Source: Peptostreptococcaceae bacterium
GTDB lineage: Bacteria > Bacillota_A > Clostridia > Peptostreptococcales > Acidaminobacteraceae
DNA: 34,372 nucleotides
Direction: 5' to 3'
Assembly (NCBI GenBank): GCA_013619035.1
Contig: JABXKX010000459.1
Span: 1 to 34,372, forward strand
The position numbers and the translations under genes were made by a program. The notes under the pieces were generated by a model. The model was given only the letters and a program-made list of their open reading frames with translations. It made no database searches and was not told the DNA's origin. This document shows, piece by piece, positions 28,544 to 34,372 of this stretch; position 1 is the first letter of the stretch; each line of letters opens with the position of its first letter.

Positions 28544-29062
28544 TTATTCTTTTTCAACTTGTATAAAGTCAAGTTCTACTGGTGTTTCTCTTCCAAACAT
28601 CGAAATAGAAACATGTAAAATTTGCTTTTCCATGTTTACTTCTTTAACAATACCTTCGAATCCTTCAAATGGACCTGAGACAACTTTAATGCTATCCCCT
28701 TCAACAACATCGATTTCAATCACATGTTTTTCGATACCCATTTTAACAATTTCTTCTTCTGTTAATGGAATCGGTTTTGATTCTGGTCCAACAAATCCAG
28801 TTACTCCTCTGGTATTTCTAACGATGTACCATGACTCATCTGTCATCAACATCTTTACAAGACAATAACCTGGGAATATCTTTCTTTGTTTCACTTTTTT
28901 CTTACCGTTTTTAATTTCAACTATTTCTTCGGTAGGGACAGCAATTTCTAATATAAGGTCAGTTTTGCCTCTATTTTCAACGATTGCTTCGATATTTGCT
29001 TTTACCTTATTTTCATGACCTGAGTATGTATGAACAACATACCATTTAGCTTCTTTTGACAT
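28544..29062 (-). CDS. nusG: transcription factor NusG
   Basis: Binds RNA polymerase and links transcription with translation and pausing control. The 172-residue product has the NGN domain (KWYVVHTYSGHENKVKANIE, FPGYCLVKMLM) and a C-terminal KOW domain (VEGDSIKVVSGPFEGFEGIV). The ATG at 29062 matches relatives, and no other in-frame start exists upstream. The nearest ribosome binding site (GGGAGGG, 29093-29099) is about 30 bases away, with an 8-bp hairpin (29070-29089) in between that would shorten the distance. Confidence 0.97.
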   Translation of the reverse strand: MSKEAKWYVVHTYSGHENKVKANIEAIVENRGKTDLILEIAVPTEEIVEIKNGKKKVKQRKIFPGYCLVKMLMTDESWYIVRNTRGVTGFVGPESKPIPLTEEEIVKMGIEKHVIEIDVVEGDSIKVVSGPFEGFEGIVKEVNMEKQILHVSISMFGRETPVELDFIQVEKE

Positions 29063-29069
29063 ACTGAAT

Positions 29070-29099
29070 AGTGCTACATCTGTAACACTCCGCCCTCCC
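29070..29099 (-). promoter_or_regulatory. SD-hairpin-start arrangement at nusG
   Basis: The purine-rich AAGGGAGGG site (up to 29101) is followed by an 8-bp stem (29082-29089 with 29070-29077, one G-U) with a 4-base loop, then seven bases and the nusG ATG. Folding would bring the site to about 10 to 11 bases from the start. Confidence 0.6.
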
Positions 29100-29119
29100 T
29101 TATCATAATATAGTTGTTA

Positions 29120-29314
29120 TTAACCAACGATTAATCTGAACAAATAACTAAACACGGCATCACATACTGCTATCATAGCGCCAACTGAAACACACATAGC
29201 AAACACTACTGCAGTATATTGACCAACTTCTTTACGATTCGGCCAGCTAACTTTTTTCAGTTCCATTCTGATACCTTTGAATGGACTTGTTTTCTTTTTT
29301 GTTTGAACAGCCAC
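29120..29314 (-). CDS. secE: protein translocase subunit SecE
   Basis: Small clamp subunit of the SecYEG channel. The 64-residue single-span form has the amphipathic helix with RMELKKVSWPNRKEVGQYT and a C-terminal membrane helix (about residues 35 to 62). The start is GTG with an AAGGATG site. Located between rpmG and nusG, as in most Bacillota. Confidence 0.95.
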   Translation of the reverse strand: MAVQTKKKTSPFKGIRMELKKVSWPNRKEVGQYTAVVFAMCVSVGAMIAVCDAVFSYLFRLIVG

Positions 29315-29331
29315 TATTCCACATCCTTAAA

Positions 29332-29481
29332 CTATTTAGTTTCCTTATGATTTGTATGAGTCTTACAGAATCTACAATACTTCTTAAGTTCTAATCTATC
29401 AGGATTATTTTTCTTATTTTTGCTTGTGTTATAGTTTCTTTGCTTACACTCTGTACAAGCTAAAGTAATATTCACTCTCAC
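29332..29481 (-). CDS. rpmG: 50S ribosomal protein L33
   Basis: A 49-residue gene between sigH and secE. The product begins [17 protein letters not shown] and ends [10 protein letters not shown]. Cys9, Cys12, Cys36 and Cys39 (CTEC and CRFC) form the zinc ribbon of the zinc-binding L33 type. L33 sits near the E site of the 50S subunit. The start is GTG at 29481 with an AGGAGG site eight bases upstream; a GTG two codons later is possible but less well spaced. Stop TAG. Confidence 0.95.
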   Translation of the reverse strand: MRVNITLACTECKQRNYNTSKNKKNNPDRLELKKYCRFCKTHTNHKETK

Positions 29482-29544
29482 TTCAGACACCTCCTAAACT
29501 TTTAGATATTTATATATACGTATCCAAAATACCGTTACCTTATT

Positions 29545-29573
29545 AAATTAACACACTAATATAAAAATGTCAA
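29545..29573 (-). promoter_or_regulatory. promoter of rpmG-secE-nusG-rplKA
   Basis: -35 TTGACA (29568-29573), 17-base spacer, -10 TAATTT (29545-29550), in the 117-base gap after sigH. The -35 is consensus, the -10 weaker. No convincing terminator for sigH lies before it, only a 5-bp inverted repeat (29581-29595). Confidence 0.65.
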
Positions 29574-29598
29574 CTAAGGTTTCAAGTATTTTGAATGA

Positions 29599-30255
29599 CT
29601 AATCCATTTCAAAATCTATCTTTAAATATTTTTCTATTTTCTTTTTCACTCTCTGCAAAGCGTTATCTATTGATTTCACAGGTTTATTAAGATCTGTTGC
29701 AATCTCTTGATAAGATTCTCCAGCTAAGTAACAAGTTAAAACTTCCCACTCGAATTTACTGAGGATCTTGCCAATTTTTTCTTTTATAGATGTTACTTCT
29801 TCGCGAGATATATACAACGTTTCAGGATTCATTGAACGTTTACCTTTTAGAACATCTAAAAGTGTACGTTCCGAATCATCATTATATATTGGTTTGTTCA
29901 AAGAAACATATGAGTTTAAAGGAATATGCTTTTGTCTAGTTGCTGTTTTTATCGCTGTTATGATTTGCCTTTTCACACACAGCTCTGCAAAAGCTTTAAA
30001 ATTCGAATTCTTCTCAACATCATAATCTCTAATGGCTTTAAAAAGACCGATCATACCTTCTTGAATAATATCTTCTGGGTCGCCTCCAATAAGAAAATAC
30101 GATCTTGATTTTGCTTTAACAAAATTCTTGTACTTCCGTATTAGGAAATCAAGAGCGAACACGTCTCCCTCATTTGCCCAAGTTGCAATTAATTCATCTG
30201 GCATTGTTTTATAGTCTTCAGTTTTAATGTGTTTTGCAGATGTACCAGAACTCAT
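29599..30255 (-). CDS. sigH: RNA polymerase sigma-H factor (sigma-30)
   Basis: Alternative sigma factor that in Bacillus and relatives directs early sporulation and transition-state genes. The 218-residue product has region 2 (FLIRKYKNFVKAKSRSYFLI, GGDPEDIIQEGMIGLFKAI) and region 4 (LSKFEWEVLTCYLAGESYQE, then LNKPVKSIDNALQRVKKKI). A GTG at 30264 overlaps the GGGAGTG site, so the ATG at 30255 is preferred. Its place between rae1 and rpmG is as in Bacillus. Confidence 0.95.
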   Translation of the reverse strand: MSSGTSAKHIKTEDYKTMPDELIATWANEGDVFALDFLIRKYKNFVKAKSRSYFLIGGDPEDIIQEGMIGLFKAIRDYDVEKNSNFKAFAELCVKRQIITAIKTATRQKHIPLNSYVSLNKPIYNDDSERTLLDVLKGKRSMNPETLYISREEVTSIKEKIGKILSKFEWEVLTCYLAGESYQEIATDLNKPVKSIDNALQRVKKKIEKYLKIDFEMD

Positions 30256-30294
30256 TATAATCACTCCCTGACCATAAGTAAATACCCAATTTAA

Positions 30295-30819
30295 TTATTT
30301 TTCATGTTCTTTCAACAAATTTCCTAGATTTTTTAAAGAATGACGACTTATTTCTGCTTCTTTAGTGTGTTCTTGCTCTTTCTGAATGCTTCTTTCAATC
30401 TTCCTTCTTATTCTAACACATTTATCTTTTAATTCCCAAGGGGTCATTCGAATGCCGCCATTTCCGAGAATTTGTCTTTGTTGAACCCAATCTGAAGTAG
30501 CAACTCTAACAAGAATACGAACATCGGATGATAACTTTTTCACTTCTCTTTCAATATAAGTATCGGCAGTTTGATTCTCTTTGGTATAAACAATCTTAAC
30601 GCGATTGACTTTTTCTATGTTTTCTTTTTTCGAGTGAGTCATATAAGCATCATACACAACACAAACTTCTTCACCGTAATAAGCAGCATATTCAAACATA
30701 TAGTCATTCAATTTTTCTCTTGCACCCTCAAGATCAACTTCCAATAAACGTTTCAAATCTGGCCAAGCATTCAAAATATTATAACCATCTACAAATAGAA
30801 CCGTTTTATGATGACTCAT
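30295..30819 (-). CDS. rae1: NYN-domain endoribonuclease, Rae1/YacP family
   Basis: In Bacillus subtilis, YacP (Rae1) is a ribosome-associated nuclease that cleaves mRNA in the A site. The 174-residue product has the PIN-like NYN pattern: FVDGYNILNAWP with Asp11, VVYDAY with Asp57, Asp86 in NQTADTYIE and Asp110 in VATSDWVQQRQI, forming the acidic site. The C-terminus is a charged helix. The ATG at 30819 follows the rlmB stop by one base; longer readings overlap rlmB. Same neighbours as in Bacillus. Confidence 0.92.
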   Translation of the reverse strand: MSHHKTVLFVDGYNILNAWPDLKRLLEVDLEGAREKLNDYMFEYAAYYGEEVCVVYDAYMTHSKKENIEKVNRVKIVYTKENQTADTYIEREVKKLSSDVRILVRVATSDWVQQRQILGNGGIRMTPWELKDKCVRIRRKIERSIQKEQEHTKEAEISRHSLKNLGNLLKEHEK

Positions 30820-30820
30820 A

Positions 30821-31564
30821 TTAGCCTTGCCTTTGTTTAAAGATTTCATACATAATTACTGATGCCGCAACAGAAGCATTTAATGAGGAAACTTTTCCAA
30901 TCATGGGAATATTAACTAAGAAGTCACATTTTTCTTTAACCAAACGGCTAAGTCCTTGACCTTCATTTCCCATTACTAAAGCAATGGCACCTTTAAAGTC
31001 AGCCTGAAAATGAGTTTGTTCACCAGTCATATCAGCACCCGCTATCCAAATATTTCTTTCTTTTAAAGTATCAATTGTTCTTGCTAGGTTAGTCACTCTA
31101 CAAACAGGCACATACTCAATAGCACCAGCAGAGGTCTTAGCTACTACAGGCGTTAAACCTACAGCTCTTCGTTTTGGAATAATAATACCATGAGCACCAA
31201 CTGCATCAGCAGTTCTCATAATAGATCCTAAATTATGCGGATCGTTTATTTCATCTAAAATAATAAAGAACGGCGCTTCTTCTTTTTCTTGTACTTCATT
31301 TAATAGATCTTCTAAGTCTTTATAATCATATGCTGCTACAAATGCAATAACCCCTTGATGGTTATCTGATTGTGATAAACCATTGATTTTTTGTCTATCC
31401 ACATATGATATCACAATACCTTTTTCTTTTGCTATTGCAATGATTTTCTTGATTGAACCTTCTTTTTGTCCATCAGCAACCATCAACTTGTTAATATCAC
31501 GACCTGACTGAATGGCTTCTAGTACAGGATTTCTTCCTTCTATCATATAATCGTTATCGTTCAT
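30821..31564 (-). CDS. rlmB: 23S rRNA (guanosine-2'-O-)-methyltransferase, RlmB/TrmH family
   Basis: A SpoU-class 2'-O-methyltransferase with S-adenosylmethionine as donor; RlmB modifies a G in the peptidyl-transferase loop of 23S rRNA. The 247-residue product has an N-terminal substrate-binding domain (MIEGRNPVLEAI) and the trefoil-knot motifs DEINDPHNLGSIMRTADAVG, LVMGNEGQGL and IPMIGKVSSLNASVAASV. The ATG directly follows the thyX stop, whose last codons carry the ribosome binding site (AAGGGAG). The exact target base is inferred from family and context. Confidence 0.93.
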   Translation of the reverse strand: MNDNDYMIEGRNPVLEAIQSGRDINKLMVADGQKEGSIKKIIAIAKEKGIVISYVDRQKINGLSQSDNHQGVIAFVAAYDYKDLEDLLNEVQEKEEAPFFIILDEINDPHNLGSIMRTADAVGAHGIIIPKRRAVGLTPVVAKTSAGAIEYVPVCRVTNLARTIDTLKERNIWIAGADMTGEQTHFQADFKGAIALVMGNEGQGLSRLVKEKCDFLVNIPMIGKVSSLNASVAASVIMYEIFKQRQG

Positions 31565-32326
31565 TTATTCTCCCTTTAAATAATAAGCCCTTTTTTCTTT
31601 CATCTTACCACAAGTCATTACACCTTCAGGACAGTTACTACCTACACAGTTAGGTCCAGCATACTTAAATAAAGTAGGTGATACTTCTTTAACAAGCTCT
31701 AACATAGCATCTGCCATATCTCGAATTTCCCATTGCGCACGGTCACAACAACGGTGTTTAAAGAAATGCATTAAGGTTCTTGCGTTCATCGTAAATATCA
31801 TTTTTGTCTCACAGGCATTAGGAAATACAAATCTAGCATCTTCTATTGCTTTCTTCTCTGCAAAACTTTTTGATTTTTTGTCTGAATAACCTTCAGACAG
31901 AAACTCATTATAATAGCTTTCTTCTAAAGATTCAACTAATTCATCATAATGTTGTTGATCTTCTTTCATTGCTGTTAAGAATATCTCTTTCGCCTTCGGA
32001 TTTTTTTCAATCATCGGAGGCATAACAAATTCAAATTGATCTAATTTAACATACCTTTGCGATTGTTGTGAAAAAGATGCAATTCTATGTCTTACGAGTT
32101 GGTGTGTTAAAACACGACTCACACCTTCTACTGCAAAAGTAAATGAAACGTGTTCAATTGGGGATTCATGTCCTAAACTTGAAAGTTTTTCTATAAAATT
32201 ATGAACTTTCTCATCAGTTAACCCCTCTAAGATATCAGCAGTACCCGTTTTAGAATAACATAATTTTGCAGCGGTCGAGACTAACCTCTCAGGATCTGGT
32301 GTATGTGTTAATAAATCAACCTTCAT
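31565..32326 (-). CDS. thyX: FAD-dependent thymidylate synthase ThyX
   Basis: Makes dTMP from dUMP using methylene-tetrahydrofolate and reduced FAD. The 253-residue product contains the ThyX signature [13 protein letters not shown] (residues 79-91, pattern RHRxxSxxxxSxR) and SPIEHVSF upstream. It is longer than the roughly 220 to 235 residues of many homologues and ends in a cysteine-containing tail ([16 protein letters not shown]). The ATG overlaps the stop of the preceding small membrane gene by one base. ThyX often replaces ThyA in anaerobes; ThyA cannot be excluded elsewhere. Confidence 0.96.
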   Translation of the reverse strand: MKVDLLTHTPDPERLVSTAAKLCYSKTGTADILEGLTDEKVHNFIEKLSSLGHESPIEHVSFTFAVEGVSRVLTHQLVRHRIASFSQQSQRYVKLDQFEFVMPPMIEKNPKAKEIFLTAMKEDQQHYDELVESLEESYYNEFLSEGYSDKKSKSFAEKKAIEDARFVFPNACETKMIFTMNARTLMHFFKHRCCDRAQWEIRDMADAMLELVKEVSPTLFKYAGPNCVGSNCPEGVMTCGKMKEKRAYYLKGE

Positions 32327-32679
32327 TATTTTTCAATCCCTTCCAAAATACGTTCTTCTGAAAATGGCAAGATCCATAGAATATATTTCCTAACTTTTGC
32401 TTTATAAACACCTTCCGTGGTTTTAATTTCCCCTTCTAGATCTTTATACTTCTTGTCACCTTCCGACATTTCTGATACTTTTACAATTTTCGGTGTTACT
32501 AGATGATATTCGTATAGCCATCCCGTATATTGTTCTTCAATTATATTTTCTACTTTCATATAGAATGCTTCTTCTGAATCGTTCTTTGGTGTATAGTTAT
32601 CTATCCATAGTGATTTCACACACAAGATCAACAGCAATACGACCATCGCAATCACAATGAACTTATCTCTTTTCGCCAT
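32326..32679 (-). CDS. small single-span membrane protein, unknown function
   Basis: I do not recognise this 117-residue protein. It has a short basic start (MAKRDKF), one hydrophobic segment (about residues 8 to 23: [16 protein letters not shown] in part) and a charged extracytoplasmic-looking domain with many Glu and Lys, ending [15 protein letters not shown]. It could be an N-terminally anchored surface protein. Two ATGs (32682, 32679) are available; GGAGG at 32686-32690 fits the second better. It overlaps mrnC by 17 bases and thyX by one base, so it is a real, translated operon member. Confidence 0.8.
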   Translation of the reverse strand: MAKRDKFIVIAMVVLLLILCVKSLWIDNYTPKNDSEEAFYMKVENIIEEQYTGWLYEYHLVTPKIVKVSEMSEGDKKYKDLEGEIKTTEGVYKAKVRKYILWILPFSEERILEGIEK

Positions 32680-33109
32680 CATTTACCTCCGGATCAATAT
32701 GTTTGATACCATGTATGATCAATTCTTCTAATCTTTCTTTTTCACCTTTTAAATGCAACAAACCAATCAAAGCTTCAAATCCAGTCGCCATTTTATAATC
32801 TTTAATATTCGCATTCTTAGCAGGTGTTGAAACCTTCTGGTTTCTCCCTCGCATGACGACTGCCCATTCAGCTTCTGAAAGGTATGGTTTTAAATACTCT
32901 ACAATTCTAGCCTGTGCTGAAGCTTTTACAAACGAAACCCCTCTTTTATTGAGTTCATTAACACTGGATCTATAATTGTTCATAACATAAGTACGAATGT
33001 AAACTTCATAAACAGCATCTCCAATATAAGCGAGTTTTAATCCGTTCATCATTTTCACTTCATCATCTGATAATTTTCTTCGATCAATCTTATCTATAAA
33101 TTGCTTCAA
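32663..33109 (-). CDS. mrnC: mini-ribonuclease III
   Basis: Processes 23S rRNA ends in Bacillota; an RNase III catalytic domain without the double-stranded-RNA-binding domain. The product has LKLAYIGDAVYEVYIRTYVM with catalytic Asp31, and FEALIGLLHLKGEKERLEEL with the partner Glu. I choose a TTG start at 33109 (AAAGGTG site five bases upstream), giving 148 residues, close to the family (about 130 to 150); other in-frame starts would overlap cysS. The ATG nearby is out of frame. Follows cysS as in Bacillus. Confidence 0.92.
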   Translation of the reverse strand: MKQFIDKIDRRKLSDDEVKMMNGLKLAYIGDAVYEVYIRTYVMNNYRSSVNELNKRGVSFVKASAQARIVEYLKPYLSEAEWAVVMRGRNQKVSTPAKNANIKDYKMATGFEALIGLLHLKGEKERLEELIIHGIKHIDPEVNDGEKR

Positions 33110-33119
33110 CTCATCACCT

Positions 33120-34372
33120 TTACCTTTTGTATGACCACTTAACACCAGTTGGTGTATCTTCTAATACAATACCTTTTTCCAATAGCAGGTCTCTTATTTC
33201 ATCTGATTTTTCAAAGTCTTTGTTTTTTCTAGCTTCTTGACGTTCTTCTATAAGTGCTTTTAAGTCATCTGCTAAATCATCATTTTCTTTTGTTAATAAT
33301 CCTAAAACACTTGTTAATTCATTTAACAGATCAATACTTTTTAGAATATAAGTTCTAGATGATTCATCGTTCATATCTTTATTTAAATCTCTAACCAATT
33401 CGAAAATGGCAGCAATACCATCAGCAGTATTAAAGTCATCATCCAATGCTTCAATGAATTTTTCTTTGTGTCTGTAGTATGAGTTTAACACATCTATCTC
33501 TTTTTCTGTTACTACATCTTCTGCAGTCTTAAGTAGATGCATCATATTATCACGAGCTGTATAGATTCTTTCCAAACCATTTGCAGCAGACTCAACAAGT
33601 TCTCTACTAAAGTTTACAGGATGTCTATAATGTACTGACAATAAGAAGAATCTTACTACTTCAGCATCGTATTTTTCAAGAATCTCTCTCACAGTAAAGA
33701 AATTACCTTCTGATTTAGACATTTTCTTGTTATCAATATTGATATAACCATTATGCATCCAGTAGTTTGCTAATGTTTTACCCGTATAAGCTTCACTTTG
33801 TGCCACTTCATTTTCATGATGTGGGAATACCAAATCTTTACCACCAGCATGAATATCAATGGTTTCACCTAAATGTTTGTTGATCATTGCTGAACATTCA
33901 ATATGCCACCCCGGACGACCTTCACCCCAAGGTGATTTCCAAGCAATTTGACCCTCTTTTTTTAATTTCCAAAGAGCAAAGTCCATTGGATTTTTCTTAA
34001 TTTCACTGACTTCAACACGAGCACCAGCTTCTAAATCATCAATGTTTTGTCCCGATAATTTACCATAATGTTTATAAGCTTTCATATCGAAATACACATC
34101 ACCTTCAACTTCATACGCAAAGCCTTTTGATATCAATACTTTAACCATTTTTATGATATTACCAATATTTTCTGAAACTTTAGGATGTACATCTGCATGT
34201 CTAACCCCTAAAGCATCTGCATCTTTATAGTATTCTTCAATAAAACGATTTGCGACTGCCATTGCTTCATCGCCTTCTTCTAACGCTTTATTATCTATTT
34301 TATCATTAACATCTGTGAAGTTTTGAACATAAGTAACCTCATAACCTCTATATTCTAAATAACTTCTAAAGG
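33120..34372 (-). CDS. cysS: cysteinyl-tRNA synthetase, N-terminus outside window
   Basis: Charges tRNA-Cys. About 416 residues are visible and the reading frame stays open to the right edge ([20 protein letters not shown] at the edge region), so the gene is cut by the window and its true start, with the HIGH motif, is missing. Seen here: [10 protein letters not shown] with a zinc-ligand Cys, [15 protein letters not shown] with further ligands, and the [10 protein letters not shown] signature. The C-terminal part carries the helical and anticodon-binding regions, ending [11 protein letters not shown]. It precedes mrnC, the usual order. Confidence 0.96.
   Translation of the reverse strand, partial: FRSYLEYRGYEVTYVQNFTDVNDKIDNKALEEGDEAMAVANRFIEEYYKDADALGVRHADVHPKVSENIGNIIKMVKVLISKGFAYEVEGDVYFDMKAYKHYGKLSGQNIDDLEAGARVEVSEIKKNPMDFALWKLKKEGQIAWKSPWGEGRPGWHIECSAMINKHLGETIDIHAGGKDLVFPHHENEVAQSEAYTGKTLANYWMHNGYINIDNKKMSKSEGNFFTVREILEKYDAEVVRFFLLSVHYRHPVNFSRELVESAANGLERIYTARDNMMHLLKTAEDVVTEKEIDVLNSYYRHKEKFIEALDDDFNTADGIAAIFELVRDLNKDMNDESSRTYILKSIDLLNELTSVLGLLTKENDDLADDLKALIEERQEARKNKDFEKSDEIRDLLLEKGIVLEDTPTGVKWSYKR

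Noticed and set aside
29581..29595. 5-bp inverted repeat after sigH as a terminator
   Set aside because: The stem is short and AT-rich and no U-run follows it directly; read-through from sigH into rpmG seems possible.

Overview
The window is a low-GC, almost purely housekeeping stretch in which every supported gene lies on the minus strand. The gene order (cysS, mrnC, thyX, rlmB, rae1, sigH, rpmG, secE, nusG, rplK, rplA, rplJ, rplL, rpoB, rpoC, an L7Ae-like gene, rpsL, rpsG, fusA, tuf, then S10-spc-alpha) is the classic Bacillota ribosomal super-cluster. A KOW-domain gene between map and infA, thyX beside the cysS cluster and rpsD directly after rpsK point to Clostridia, possibly a Lachnospirales-type lineage; that last step is inference. 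sigH is present, as in spore-forming relatives.

In transcription order (right to left): (1) 34372-29599 holds cysS (its 5' end lies outside the window), mini-RNase III, a small membrane protein of unknown function, thyX, rlmB, rae1 and sigH, mostly touching or overlapping. (2) A promoter near 29570 drives rpmG-secE-nusG-rplK-rplA. (3) A promoter near 27325 drives rplJ-rplL through an L10 leader with a visible antiterminator/terminator switch; a strong terminator follows rplL. (4) Two candidate promoters (26026-26100) and a structured leader precede rpoB-rpoC. (5) A promoter near 18545, partly covered by a 12-bp inverted repeat, drives the str operon, which ends in a strong terminator after tuf. 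(6) A near-consensus promoter near 13700 and a structured leader of about 175 nt precede the S10-spc-alpha supercluster, which runs off the left edge into rpsD.

Together the genes build the ribosome, RNA polymerase and the Sec channel, with elongation and initiation factors, N-terminal Met removal, adenylate kinase, rRNA maturation enzymes and dTMP synthesis. S4, S14, L33 and L36 all keep cysteine (zinc-binding) motifs.

I found no mobile element, CRISPR array, tRNA, rRNA or obviously novel multi-gene system. The points worth a second look are in regulation and single residues: an Asn-Leu pair in the rifampicin pocket of RpoB where His-Lys is usual, an SD-hairpin-start arrangement at nusG, a possible attenuator ahead of rpsJ, an inverted repeat across the str promoter, and structured intercistronic regions (rpsL-rpsG, rplK-rplA, rpoB-rpoC). 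No gene-free stretch exceeds 300 bases; the two largest gaps (13493-13788 and 25877-26165) are filled by the regulatory features listed.
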